Assembly (NCBI GenBank): GCA_963729875.1
Contig: CAVSPR010000005.1
Span: 1-64,000, forward strand
Length of the DNA stretch: 64,000 bases
Reading direction: 5' to 3'
Origin: DATBSL01 sp963729875
GTDB lineage: Bacteria; Acidobacteriota; Vicinamibacteria; Fen-336
Positions within the stretch are counted from its first letter, which is position 1. Every line of letters starts with the position of its first letter. This document shows, piece after piece, positions 12,153 to 21,442 of the stretch. The notes beneath the pieces were generated by a model that searched no databases, was not told where the DNA came from, and saw only the letters and a list, made by a program, of their open reading frames with translations. Both the position numbers and the translations under genes were made by a program.

Positions 12153-13577
12153 GTGGCCCCAGTGACCCGGATCGCCGTCTTCCTCGACCCGCGGACGCCC
12201 GGCGGCGCCGCGCTGCGGCGCCGCCTCCGGGGCGCGCCGGGTGTGCTCGAGTACGAGTTCCTGCCCGACGCCGATGCTCGCAAGGCCCTCGACCCGGCGC
12301 GCTTCGCCGGCGCGCTCGTCCCGCTGGGAACCGGGAGCCGGGCGACGGCCGTCCGCGCGGCACGGCGCGCCCTCGGAAGGCGCCCCCTCGGCGGCCTCGC
12401 GGTGGCCCCCGGCGCGGACGTCCTGCGCCAGACCGAGAGCCTCGGCCTCGACTTCGTGGTCGAGGCGTGGGGGCCCGCCGATCCCCGCCCGGCGGCCGTG
12501 CTCGCCCACCTCGCGGCGGCGGGCCGGCCCGCCGGCCGCGGGCGCGGGTCGCGTGTGTCCGGGCCCGAGACCACCGCCCGACGGCTGGCCATCCTCACCG
12601 ACGTGGTGAAGACCGCCAACTCCATCCTGGAGCCGCGCAAGGTCATCGAGCTCGTCGTCGAGAAGATCCGGCAGCTCATCCCTTCCGAGGCCTGGTCGCT
12701 GCTGATGGTGGACGAGGAGAAGCAGGAGCTGGTGTTCGAGGCCGCTCTGGGCGCGAAGGGCCGCGACGTCACCTCCTTCCGCCTGAAGATCGGGGAGGGG
12801 GTCGCCGGCTGGGTGGCCCAGACCGGGAAGCCCGCGATCGTGAACGACGCCGCGCGCGACCCCCGCTTCACGCCGCGGGTGGACACCCGCACCCAGTTCG
12901 AGACGCGCTCGATCCTGTGCGCGCCGCTCGTCTCGCGGGGGCGCACCATCGGGGTGCTGGAGATCATCAACAAGCGCGGGGGCCGCTTCACCCGGCACGA
13001 CCTCGCCCTCGTGCTGACCCTCGTCGAGCCCTGCGCCATCGCGATCGAGAACGCGATACTCTTCCAGCGCACCGAGCAGCTCACGATCACCGACGACCTC
13101 ACGCGGCTGTTCAACTCGCGCTACCTCAACCTCTACCTGGGGCGGGAGATCAAGCGCTGCAAGCGGCACGGCATCCCCCTCTCCGTGATCTTCCTGGACC
13201 TCGACGGCTTCAAGGGGATCAACGACCAGTTCGGCCACCTCGCGGGATCGGGGACGCTCACCGAGGTGGGCACGATCCTCGCCCAGGGAGTGCGCGAGTC
13301 GGACATCCTGGCCCGCTACGGGGGCGACGAGTTCGTGGTGGTGCTGCCGGAGACGCCCGCGTCGGGCGCTCTCGTCATCGCCGAGCGCCTCCGCCGGGCG
13401 ATCGAGGAGCACCGCTTCCTCGAGCCCCAGGGCATCGCCGCCCGAATCTCGGCGTCGTTCGGGATCTCCACCTACCCGGACCACGCTCTCTCACCGGAGG
13501 GGCTCATCCAGAAGGCCGACCAGGCCATGTACCGCGTCAAGGAGCGGGAGAAGAACGGGATCGAGGTCGCGGTCTAG
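12153..13577 (+). CDS. GAF-GGDEF diguanylate cyclase
   Basis: Makes cyclic di-GMP from two GTP. The 474 residues hold a divergent N-terminal domain (1-135, possibly a degenerate receiver), a GAF sensor domain (about 150-305) and a GGDEF domain. The active site GGDEF is at 390-394 and the product-inhibition I-site RESD at 381-384, exactly five residues upstream, so the enzyme should be active and feedback-inhibited. The start is GTG 12153; GTG 12162 is an alternative. It lies between the FecR gene and mreB (50-bp gap). Confidence 0.92.
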   Translation: MAPVTRIAVFLDPRTPGGAALRRRLRGAPGVLEYEFLPDADARKALDPARFAGALVPLGTGSRATAVRAARRALGRRPLGGLAVAPGADVLRQTESLGLDFVVEAWGPADPRPAAVLAHLAAAGRPAGRGRGSRVSGPETTARRLAILTDVVKTANSILEPRKVIELVVEKIRQLIPSEAWSLLMVDEEKQELVFEAALGAKGRDVTSFRLKIGEGVAGWVAQTGKPAIVNDAARDPRFTPRVDTRTQFETRSILCAPLVSRGRTIGVLEIINKRGGRFTRHDLALVLTLVEPCAIAIENAILFQRTEQLTITDDLTRLFNSRYLNLYLGREIKRCKRHGIPLSVIFLDLDGFKGINDQFGHLAGSGTLTEVGTILAQGVRESDILARYGGDEFVVVLPETPASGALVIAERLRRAIEEHRFLEPQGIAARISASFGISTYPDHALSPEGLIQKADQAMYRVKEREKNGIEVAV

Positions 13578-13627
13578 GCCGCGGCCGGACGAGTCATCCT
13601 CTTTTCGGGAGTAAGGACCCTGGCCTC

Positions 13628-14659
13628 ATGAACCTGCGTTCCGTCATCAATCTGAGCTTCCTGTCGAGCGACCTCGCCATCGACCTCGGCACCGCGAACA
13701 CCCTCGTCTACGCCAAGGGCAAGGGGATCGTCGTCTCCGAGCCCTCGATCGTGGCCGTCAACCGCGTGACCGGCAAGGTCGAGGCGGTGGGCCGCGACGC
13801 GAAGGACATGCTGGGGCGCACCCCCGGCAACATCGTGGCCATCCGCCCGATGAAGGACGGGGTCATCGCCGACTTCGAGATCACCGAGAAGATGCTGTCG
13901 CACTTCATCCACCGCGCGCACAACCGCTCGACGCTCGTGCGGCCCCGCATCGTGATCGGGATCCCCTCCGAGGTGACCCAGGTCGAGAAGCGCGCGGTCA
14001 AGGACTCGGCGCTCAAGGCCAAGGCCTCCGAGGTCTACCTCGTGGACCAGGCCATGGCGGCCGCGATCGGGGCGGGGCTGCCCATCACCGAGCCCTCCGG
14101 CAACATGGTGGTGGACATCGGGGGCGGCACCACCGACATCGCCGTCATCTCCATGGCGGGGATCGTCTACTCGAAGTCCGTGCGCGTCGCCGGAAACGAG
14201 ATGGACGAGGCGATCATCCAGTACATCAAGAAGAAGTACAACCTGCTCATCGGCGAGCGCAGCGCCGAGCAGGTCAAGTTCGAGGTCGGCAGCGCCTTCC
14301 CCCTCGACGAGCCCATCACCATGGAGATCAAGGGCCGAGACCTCATCGAGGGCATCCCCAAGACCCTCACCGTCACCGACGCCGAGATCCGCGAGGCGCT
14401 GCAGGAGCCGGTCTCTATCATCGTCAACGCGGTGCGGGTCGCGCTCGAGCGCACCCCGCCCGAGCTCTCGGCGGACATCGTGGACCGCGGCATCGTCCTC
14501 ACCGGCGGGGGGTCGCTGCTCAAGAACATCGACCGACTGCTGCGCGAGGAGACGGGGCTGCCGGTGTCGGTGGCGGAAGACCCCCTGAGCTCGGTGGTGC
14601 TCGGGACGGGCAAGATGCTCTCCGACTTCGACCTCCTGCGGAAGATCAGCCTCGACTAG
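13628..14659 (+). CDS. mreB: rod-shape actin homologue MreB
   Basis: Filament-forming actin-like ATPase that guides lateral peptidoglycan synthesis at the inner membrane. In its 343 residues the phosphate-1 motif DLGTANTLVY and the phosphate-2 region VVDIGGGTTDIAVIS are intact. ATG 13628 gives the normal N-terminus. It heads the mreB-mreC-mreD-mrdA-rodA set, with mreC 10 nt downstream. Confidence 0.98.
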   Translation: MNLRSVINLSFLSSDLAIDLGTANTLVYAKGKGIVVSEPSIVAVNRVTGKVEAVGRDAKDMLGRTPGNIVAIRPMKDGVIADFEITEKMLSHFIHRAHNRSTLVRPRIVIGIPSEVTQVEKRAVKDSALKAKASEVYLVDQAMAAAIGAGLPITEPSGNMVVDIGGGTTDIAVISMAGIVYSKSVRVAGNEMDEAIIQYIKKKYNLLIGERSAEQVKFEVGSAFPLDEPITMEIKGRDLIEGIPKTLTVTDAEIREALQEPVSIIVNAVRVALERTPPELSADIVDRGIVLTGGGSLLKNIDRLLREETGLPVSVAEDPLSSVVLGTGKMLSDFDLLRKISLD

Positions 14660-14669
14660 GCGCGCTTCG

Positions 14670-15533
14670 ATGGCCCTCGCCGTCCCAGCTCGGCGAAGCC
14701 GGCTGCTCCTCGCGGGCCTCGTCCTCGTGCACCTCGCCGTGATCAGCCACCAGGTGGACGGGGGCGGGGGCCTGTCGTTGCTGCAGCGGGGGCTCCTCAC
14801 GGTGCTGTCGCCCCTGCAGCGCGCCGTGGGCGCGATCGTGGGGGGAGTGGACGAGGCCTGGCGGGGCTGGGGCTTCCACCGCGAGACCTACGTGGAGAAC
14901 CGGCGCCTGGCCGAGCGCGTCCGGCTGCTCGAGACCGAGATGCAGGCGCGGTCGGTGCTGGCGCAGGAGGGGGAGCGCCTGCGCGAGCTGCTCGGCCTGA
15001 GGCAGGTAGTCCCGATGGAGACCGTCGCCGCCGAGGTGGTGGGCCGGGACGGCGTTCCCTGGTTTCGCGCCCTCACGATCGACAAGGGCGAGTCGGACGG
15101 GGTCACCCTCGACGCGCCCGTCATGAGCCCGACCGGGGTGGTGGGGCGCGTGTTCGCGACCGGACCCCGAGCCGCGCGCGTGCAGGTGCTCCTCGACCGC
15201 GACAGCGGGGCGGGGGTCCTCGTCGAGCGCAGCCGCGTGAACGGGGTGGTCTCCGGACAGGTGTCGGGGCCCACCGCCGGGGCCGACGACCTCGTGCTGA
15301 AGTACGTGCCGGACCGCTCGGACGTGGTGGTGGGCGACGTCGTGGTCACCTCCGGCCTGGACGGCATCTACCCCAAGGGCCTGGTGGTCGGGCGCGTGAG
15401 GGTCGTGGGGGCCACCTCCGGCCTCTTCCGCGACATCCGGGTGGAGCCCTCCGCCCGCTTCGACCGGCTCGAAGAGGTGCTGGTCGTGCGGCGGGCGAGA
15501 GAGACCTTCGACACGCCGAGGTCGGTCGAGTGA
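14670..15533 (+). CDS. mreC: rod shape-determining protein MreC
   Basis: Bitopic scaffold of the elongasome: one membrane helix near residues 12-28, a coiled coil (about 75-105), then the periplasmic beta domains of MreC. At 287 residues it is of normal length. Its stop overlaps the mreD start as GTGA. It links MreB to PBP2 and RodA in known systems. Confidence 0.95.
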   Translation: MALAVPARRSRLLLAGLVLVHLAVISHQVDGGGGLSLLQRGLLTVLSPLQRAVGAIVGGVDEAWRGWGFHRETYVENRRLAERVRLLETEMQARSVLAQEGERLRELLGLRQVVPMETVAAEVVGRDGVPWFRALTIDKGESDGVTLDAPVMSPTGVVGRVFATGPRAARVQVLLDRDSGAGVLVERSRVNGVVSGQVSGPTAGADDLVLKYVPDRSDVVVGDVVVTSGLDGIYPKGLVVGRVRVVGATSGLFRDIRVEPSARFDRLEEVLVVRRARETFDTPRSVE

Positions 15534-16015
15534 GCCGCGCGTTCTGGACGGGCCTCGCCGTCGCGGGGGCGGTCCTCGTCGAGACCGCCCTCGGCTACCT
15601 CGTGCCGGCCCCCGGCCGCTACCTCGACCCGTTCCTCCTCGTGGCCGTCTACTGCGCGCTCGCCGGCGGCGAGACGCACGGCATGCTGGCGGGTGCTCTC
15701 GCCGGCTGGGTCCAGGACGCCCTCTTCGGGGGCCGCGTCCTCGGGATCTCGGCGCTGTCGAAGCTGCTCGTCGGCTTCGTGGTGGGCCTCGGGGCCGGGC
15801 GCTTCCTGATCGCCGGCGTCGCCGCCCGCACCCTGGTCGTGCTCCTGGCGACGGCCGCGGACGCGCTGGTCGTCCAGTGGCTCGCCTCGGTCTTCGCGGT
15901 GCAGGCGGCGGGGCTCTCGCCTCTCGCCTTCGCCTCTCGCGCCACCCTGAACGCGCTCGTCGGGGGGCTGCTGTTCGCTCTGGTGGACCGCCAGCGGGAG
16001 CGCTCGGCGTCATGA
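15530..16015 (+). CDS. mreD: rod shape-determining protein MreD
   Basis: A 161-residue polytopic membrane protein with about five hydrophobic helices, between mreC and mrdA. Sequence similarity to other MreD proteins is low, as usual, so the call rests on size, topology and position. The GTG start overlaps the mreC stop by 4 bp (GTGA), suggesting translational coupling. Confidence 0.92.
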   Translation: MSRAFWTGLAVAGAVLVETALGYLVPAPGRYLDPFLLVAVYCALAGGETHGMLAGALAGWVQDALFGGRVLGISALSKLLVGFVVGLGAGRFLIAGVAARTLVVLLATAADALVVQWLASVFAVQAAGLSPLAFASRATLNALVGGLLFALVDRQRERSAS

Positions 16016-16037
16016 GGGCCGCGCTGGGGTGGGGGCG

Positions 16038-17849
16038 GTGAGGATCTACGAGGACCTCCGGGTCGTCCAGTCCCGTCTCGCGGTCCTGCAGGCCCTGGCG
16101 GTCGTGCTCGTCGCGCTGCTGATCGGCCAGTTCTGGACCCTCCAGGTGCTCCGGGCGCGCCACTTCCGCGACCTGGCGGAGAACAACCGGTCCCGCCTGG
16201 TGACCCTCGCCGCGCCCCGGGGGGCTCTGCTCGACCGCGAGGGCCGGGTCCTCGTGGGCAACCGCCCCTCGTTCAACGTGCTGCTCAGCGCGGAGCACAC
16301 GAGCGACCACGACCGCGTGGTCGCCCGGCTCGCCTCCGCGCTCGGCATGGGAGAGGCGGCGATCCGCGAGCGCCTCGCCCGCCGCCAGCCCTACCGGCCG
16401 GTGGTGGTGAAGACCGACGCCACCCTCGCGGACGTGGCCGCGGTGGAGGCACGGCGCAAGGAGCTGCCGGAGGTGACGGTCGAGGTGGTGCCCCTGCGCT
16501 CCTATCCCCTCGCCTCCGCGGCCGCGCACGCGCTCGGGCGGGTGGGCGAGATCACGGAAAGGCAGCTGCAGCTCGCGGAGTACAGGGGCCTCGCCCCGGG
16601 CTCGCTGGTCGGGCAGGCGGGGATCGAGGCGCGCTACAACCGCGAGCTGATGGGCCAGGACGGCTTCCGGCGCGTCATCGTGAACAGCCACGGCCTCGAG
16701 GTCACGGAGGCGGAGCGCCAGCTCCCGACGGACGGGCCCAGCCTCACCCTCAGCATCGACGCCTCGCTGCAGGCGGCGATGGAGAAGGCCTTCGAGGGCC
16801 GGGCGGGGTCGGCCGTGGCCCTCGACCCGCGCACCGGCGAGATCCTCGCCATGGCCTCGACGCCCGCCTACGACCCGAACGAGTTCACGACCGGGATCGA
16901 CGCCTCGCTCTGGGCGAGCCTGGCCAGCGACCCCCGGACCCCGCTCATGAACCGTGTCATCCAGGGCGCGTACTCGCCGGGCAGCACGTTCAAGATCATC
17001 GCCGCGACCGCGGCCCTCGAGGAAGGCGTCATCACCCCCGCCACGACCTTCTACTGCCCCGGCTACCTCAACGTCTACAACACGACCTTCCACTGCACGC
17101 ACGGGCACGGCGTCATGGACCTGCGCCGCGCGATCGCGAACTCGTGCAACGTCTACTTCTACAACGTGGGCATCCGCCTCGAGATCGGCCGCCTCGCGAA
17201 GTGGGCGAAGCTCATGGGGCTCGGCGTCCCCACGGGCATCGACCTGCCGGCCGAGGCGAGCGGGCTCATGCCGAGCCCGGAGTGGAAGATGCGCGTGTTC
17301 AAGACGCCCTGGTACGCGGGGGAGACGGTCTCGGTCGCCATCGGCCAGGGGCAGGTGAACGCGACACCGCTGCAGATGGCCCGGGTCGCCGCGGTGATCG
17401 CGAACGGGGGCCGCCTCGTCTCTCCCCACCTCGTCAAGGCGGCGGCCGGCGGGCCCCGCGCGGAGGCGCCGCGCCCGCTCGGGATACGTCCCGAGACGAT
17501 CGCCGCGGTCAAGGAGGGCATGCGCGCGGTGGTGGCGGAAGGCACCGGGTGGCGGGCACGGCTGCAGACGGTCGAGGTGTGCGGCAAGACGGGCTCGGCG
17601 CAGGTGGTGGCGAAGTCGCGGCTGGCGGCGTCGCCGAACGCCTTCGAGATGCTGCCGCACGGCTGGTTCCTGGCTTTCGCCCCCGCCGACGACCCCACGA
17701 TCGTGCTCGCGGTCCTCGTCGAGCACGGGCGCAGCGGCGGCGAGTCCGCGGCGCCGGTGGCGCGGCAGATCCTCGCCCACTACTTCGGCCTCGACCAGCC
17801 GACGCGGCCGGGCGCCACCGGCGCCGCCGACTCCGAGGCGGAGGACTAG
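16038..17849 (+). CDS. mrdA: penicillin-binding protein 2 (elongasome transpeptidase)
   Basis: Cross-links peptidoglycan during elongation. With the GTG start at 16038 the protein is 603 residues: membrane helix about 17-37, a PBP dimerisation domain, and a transpeptidase domain with SxxK at Ser316 (GSTFK), SxN at Ser369 (SCN) and KTG at Lys517 (KTGS). GTG 16029 is an alternative start three codons upstream. The stop shares one base with the rodA start (TAGTG). Confidence 0.96.
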   Translation: MRIYEDLRVVQSRLAVLQALAVVLVALLIGQFWTLQVLRARHFRDLAENNRSRLVTLAAPRGALLDREGRVLVGNRPSFNVLLSAEHTSDHDRVVARLASALGMGEAAIRERLARRQPYRPVVVKTDATLADVAAVEARRKELPEVTVEVVPLRSYPLASAAAHALGRVGEITERQLQLAEYRGLAPGSLVGQAGIEARYNRELMGQDGFRRVIVNSHGLEVTEAERQLPTDGPSLTLSIDASLQAAMEKAFEGRAGSAVALDPRTGEILAMASTPAYDPNEFTTGIDASLWASLASDPRTPLMNRVIQGAYSPGSTFKIIAATAALEEGVITPATTFYCPGYLNVYNTTFHCTHGHGVMDLRRAIANSCNVYFYNVGIRLEIGRLAKWAKLMGLGVPTGIDLPAEASGLMPSPEWKMRVFKTPWYAGETVSVAIGQGQVNATPLQMARVAAVIANGGRLVSPHLVKAAAGGPRAEAPRPLGIRPETIAAVKEGMRAVVAEGTGWRARLQTVEVCGKTGSAQVVAKSRLAASPNAFEMLPHGWFLAFAPADDPTIVLAVLVEHGRSGGESAAPVARQILAHYFGLDQPTRPGATGAADSEAED

Positions 17850-18946
17850 TGGCCGTCGGGGTCGACCGCCGCGTACTGCTCAACGTGGACTGGGTCCTCG
17901 TCGCGGCGACGCTCGCGCTCGCGCTCATCGGGGTGGCGATGGTGTACTCCGCCACCCAGTCCGGCCGGCAGCCCGACCTCTATCTCAAGCAGCTCGCCCT
18001 CGTCGGGGTGGGGATGGTGGGGCTCGTCCTGACCGCGAGCCTCGACTACCGCCGCCTCGCCGACCGATCGACGCTCCTCTACGCCCTCTCGGTGGTCGCG
18101 CTCCTGTACGTCCTGCGCTTCGCGCCGGTCATCGCGGGGACGCGCCGCTGGATCCTCGTCGGGGGCTTCCAGCTGCAGCCTTCGGAGCTCGTCAAGCTGG
18201 CCGCGGCCGTCTTCGTGGCCAAGGTGTTCTCCGAATACCGCCAGGAGACCCTCGGCCTGCGGGACGTGGTCCTTCCCGGTGCCGCGGTCGCCCTGCTCGC
18301 CCTGCTCATCGCCCGGGAGCCGGACCTCGGCACCGCGGCCTGCCTCGTGCCGCTCTTCCTGGCCGTGGCCTTCCTGGCCGGCTTGCGCATGCGCGCGGTG
18401 GCCGGCCTCGCCGCGGTGATGCTCCTCCTCGCCGCGCTCACCTGGCCCGTCCTGAAGGACTACCAGAAGACCCGCATCTACACGTTCCTCGACCCCTCGC
18501 TCGACCCCCGCGGGGCCGGCTACCAGAAGATCCAGTCCCAGATCGCGGTGGGCTCGGGCGGGCTGACCGGGCGGGGCTTCCTCGAGGGCAGCCAGGCCCA
18601 GCTCGGCTACCTCCCCGCGCGCCACACCGACTTCGTCTTCTCCGTGCTCGCCGAGGAGGCCGGGTTCCTGGGGGTGGTGGCGGCGCTCGCTCTCTACCTG
18701 CTCGTCCTGTGGCGCATGCTCGAGACGGCACGGCTCGCCCGGGACCGGCTGGGGGCGTTCGTGGTGGCCGGCTTCGCCGGGAGCTTCGCCTTCCAGGTCG
18801 TGTACAATGTCGCCATGGTCGCGGGGCTCGTGCCCGTCAAGGGGCTCCCGCTGCCCCTCATGAGCTACGGTGGCTCTTCCATCCTCTCGACGCTCATGGG
18901 AGTTGGCCTCGTCCTCAGCGTCCGGACGCGGCGCTTCGCGAACTGA
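17849..18946 (+). CDS. rodA: RodA SEDS-family peptidoglycan glycosyltransferase
   Basis: Polymerises lipid II together with PBP2. The 365 residues contain about ten membrane helices and the SEDS motifs (GTRRW, QPSELVK, AREPDLGTA, LPLMSYGGSS). The GTG at 17849 overlaps the mrdA stop by one base. Last gene of the shape operon; rng begins 29 nt downstream. Confidence 0.97.
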   Translation: MAVGVDRRVLLNVDWVLVAATLALALIGVAMVYSATQSGRQPDLYLKQLALVGVGMVGLVLTASLDYRRLADRSTLLYALSVVALLYVLRFAPVIAGTRRWILVGGFQLQPSELVKLAAAVFVAKVFSEYRQETLGLRDVVLPGAAVALLALLIAREPDLGTAACLVPLFLAVAFLAGLRMRAVAGLAAVMLLLAALTWPVLKDYQKTRIYTFLDPSLDPRGAGYQKIQSQIAVGSGGLTGRGFLEGSQAQLGYLPARHTDFVFSVLAEEAGFLGVVAALALYLLVLWRMLETARLARDRLGAFVVAGFAGSFAFQVVYNVAMVAGLVPVKGLPLPLMSYGGSSILSTLMGVGLVLSVRTRRFAN

Positions 18947-18975
18947 ACTTGGTCCCGCCGCGTCCCGGATCCTGA

Positions 18976-20457
18976 ATGCCGAGAGACCTCATCGTCAGCA
19001 CCACGCCGCGCGAGACGCGGGTCGCCCTCCTCGAGGACGGCGTCGTCTGCGAGCTGTTCCTCGAGCGTGAGGCCCACCGCGGCATCGTGGGCAGCATCTA
19101 CAAGGGGCGGGTGACCCGCGTGCTTCCCGGGATGCAGTCGGCGTTCGTGGACCTCGGCCTCGAGCGCGACGCCTTCCTCCACGCCGCCGACGTGTTCGAG
19201 GAGCTGCCGGAGAACCTCCTCACCGCCGAGGAGACGGAGGCCGCGCGCAGCGCCCCCATCGAGGACAGGCTGCACGAGGGGGAAGAGGTGGTCGTCCAGG
19301 TCCTCAAGGAGCCCATGGGCACCAAGGGGGCGCGGATCACCTCCCACGTCTCCCTGCCCGGCCGCTACCTCGTCCTCATGCCGACCGTGGAGCACGTCGG
19401 GGTCTCCCGGAAGATCGTCGACGAGGAGGAGCGGCGCCGGCTCAAGACGATCCTGAAGGAGTTCCGCCAGGAGCGGGGCGGGGGCGGGCTGATCGCGCGC
19501 ACCGCGGGCCAGGGGAGGGAGGCCGAGGCCTTCCTGCGCGACGGGCGCTACCTCTCCCGCACCTGGGACGAGGTGCGGGCCCTCGCCTCGCGCCAGCGCG
19601 CGCCTGTCCTCCTCTACCGCGAGCCGTCGCTCGTCGAGCGGCTGCTGCGCGACCTGCTCTCGGACGAGGTCGCCTCCATCCGGCTCGACGGGGAGCGCGA
19701 GTTCCAGCGAACGCTGGAGCTCGTCCAGGCCCTCGAGCCCGCGCTCGCCCCGCGGGTGCGCCTGCACCAGGGGCCGGGCGGGATCATGGAGGAGCACGGC
19801 GTCTCCGCCGAGCTCGAGCGGGCCCTTCGGTCGAAGGTCTGGCTTCCCGCCGGCGGCTACATCGTGATCAACCAGACCGAGGCCCTGGTCGCCATCGACG
19901 TCAACACCGGGCGCTTCGTCGGCAAGAACCAGCTCGAGGAGACGCTCCTCAAGGCGAACCTCGACGCGGTGCGGGAGATCGCGCGGCAGATCCGCCTGCG
20001 CGACCTCGGCGGGATCATCGTGGTCGACTTCATCGACATGGAGGAGCGCAAGAGCCGCCGCGAGGTGATGCGGGCCCTCGAGCAGGAGCTGCGCAAGGAC
20101 CGCTCGCCCACGAAGCTGCTCTCGGTGAACGAGTTCGGCCTCGTGATCCTGACCCGCAAGCGCGTGAAGCAGTCGCTCGAGCGGCTCCTCATGCAGCCCT
20201 GCCCCTACTGCTCCGGCAGCGGCCAGGTGAAGAGCGTCTCCACCGTCTGCTCGGAGATCTACGACGAGGTGCGATCGCTCGCCTCGGACATGCGGGGCCG
20301 CAAGCTCGTCCTGCGGGTGAACCCCGAGGTGGCCCGCGGGCTCTCGGGCGAGGAGGCGCCGGTCCTGAAGAGCCTCGCCGCGCTGGTGGGCGGAGAGGTC
20401 TCCGTGCAGGCGGACCCGCTCCTGCACCAGGAGCAGTTCGACCTGGTGACGGTGTGA
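18976..20457 (+). CDS. rng: ribonuclease G/E family endoribonuclease
   Basis: Single-strand-specific 5'-end-dependent endoribonuclease acting in 16S 5' maturation and mRNA decay. At 493 residues it is RNase G-sized, lacking the RNase E scaffold tail. It has an S1 domain (about 35-125), the Mg-binding Asp residues in AIDVNTGRF and VVDFIDM, and the Zn-link CPYCSG. Its position right after rodA is the familiar mre-rng neighbourhood. Confidence 0.95.
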   Translation: MPRDLIVSTTPRETRVALLEDGVVCELFLEREAHRGIVGSIYKGRVTRVLPGMQSAFVDLGLERDAFLHAADVFEELPENLLTAEETEAARSAPIEDRLHEGEEVVVQVLKEPMGTKGARITSHVSLPGRYLVLMPTVEHVGVSRKIVDEEERRRLKTILKEFRQERGGGGLIARTAGQGREAEAFLRDGRYLSRTWDEVRALASRQRAPVLLYREPSLVERLLRDLLSDEVASIRLDGEREFQRTLELVQALEPALAPRVRLHQGPGGIMEEHGVSAELERALRSKVWLPAGGYIVINQTEALVAIDVNTGRFVGKNQLEETLLKANLDAVREIARQIRLRDLGGIIVVDFIDMEERKSRREVMRALEQELRKDRSPTKLLSVNEFGLVILTRKRVKQSLERLLMQPCPYCSGSGQVKSVSTVCSEIYDEVRSLASDMRGRKLVLRVNPEVARGLSGEEAPVLKSLAALVGGEVSVQADPLLHQEQFDLVTV

Positions 20458-21107
20458 GCGACGCCGAGGAGCGCGACGCCGGCCTCGAGGCCTTCGTGCA
20501 GGCCATCGAGGCGACGCTGCGCGCGCACCGGGGTAGAGAGCACGTGCTCTCCCCGCGGGACTTCGCGCTCGTCCGGGGCTGGCACGAGGCGGGGGTGCCT
20601 CTCGCCACCGTCCTCGTGGCGATCGATGCCGCCTTCGTGGCCGACCCCGCGACCGCGAGCCTCGCCCCGTGCCGGCGCCGGGTCGAGGAGCTCGCCGCCG
20701 GGACGACCCGGACGGGCGTGGCGCCCCGCGAGACCACCCGGGCGAGCCTGCCCGAGGTGGCGGAGCGGCTCGACGAGCTGCGCGAGCGGCTCGAGCAGCT
20801 GCCCGGCCGCGCGTCGGCCCTGCCTCTCGCGGAGCTGACCGAGGTGAGCGACCTCGTGGCCGTGGCCTCCCGCCCCAACTGGGACTACCTCCGCGGGCGG
20901 CTCCGGCGGCTCGACGAGCTCGTGGCCGGCGCCGCGGTCGAGGCCCTCGCTCCCGAGGCGGCGGCGGCGCTGCGGGACGAGGCGGGGCGGGCGGCCGCGC
21001 GCCACAAGGGCGCGGTGGACGAGCGCGCTCTCGCCGAGGCTGCCGAGCGCCTGCTCCGGCAGCGCGCCCGGGAGACGCTGCGCCTGCCGCGCGTGTCGAT
21101 CGACTAG
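20454..21107 (+). CDS. conserved-looking hypothetical protein coupled to rng
   Basis: A 217-residue, soluble, Arg/Ala/Glu-rich, mostly helical protein without signal peptide or membrane helix. The N-terminal segment around LSPRDFALVRGWHEAGVPL looks like a helix-turn-helix-sized module; the rest is predicted amphipathic helix. I do not recognise the family. It overlaps the rng stop by GTGA, so it is translated with RNase G and could be an accessory factor; that is inference from position only. Confidence 0.75.
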   Translation: MSDAEERDAGLEAFVQAIEATLRAHRGREHVLSPRDFALVRGWHEAGVPLATVLVAIDAAFVADPATASLAPCRRRVEELAAGTTRTGVAPRETTRASLPEVAERLDELRERLEQLPGRASALPLAELTEVSDLVAVASRPNWDYLRGRLRRLDELVAGAAVEALAPEAAAALRDEAGRAAARHKGAVDERALAEAAERLLRQRARETLRLPRVSID

Positions 21108-21109
21108 AA

Positions 21110-21442
21110 CTAGACCGGGCGGGGGGCGAGGACCCCGTGACGGGCGATGTCGACGCGGCCATCCCGGAAGCGGACGCCTTCGGCCCGCAGGCGGCGGCGC
21201 TGGACGTCGGGCCCCGGGCCGCGGCGGGGCGAGATGCGCCCCCCCGCCCCCACGACGCGGTGCCACGGGACGCGCGCGGCCGCGGCCACGGGGAGCGCCC
21301 GCAGCGCCCAGCCCACCGCCCGCGCTCCCCGGGGCACGCCGAGCATCACCGCGACCTGGCCGTAGGTCGCGACGCGGCCGCGGGGGATCTCGCGCACGAG
21401 CGCGTACACCCGCGCGAAGAAGCGGTCGGCGTCCCCGCTCAT
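21110..21442 (-). CDS. alkyltransferase-like (ATL) DNA-lesion-binding protein
   Basis: A 110-residue MGMT-fold protein. The MGMT active-site motif PCHRV is replaced by PWHRV (59-63), so it cannot accept alkyl groups. Trp at this position is the hallmark of ATL proteins such as E. coli YbaZ and yeast Atl1, which bind O6-alkylguanine and hand it to nucleotide excision repair. The Arg finger (R41 in ARAVGWAL) is kept. The ATG overlaps the surA stop (ATGA), placing it in the mfd operon. Confidence 0.92.
   Translation of the reverse strand: MSGDADRFFARVYALVREIPRGRVATYGQVAVMLGVPRGARAVGWALRALPVAAAARVPWHRVVGAGGRISPRRGPGPDVQRRRLRAEGVRFRDGRVDIARHGVLAPRPV

Noticed and set aside
14646..17780. 1044-codon minus-strand open frame opposite mreC, mreD and mrdA
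   Set aside because: Shadow of the mre genes in a GC-rich genome; low-complexity Arg/Gly/His/Asp composition.
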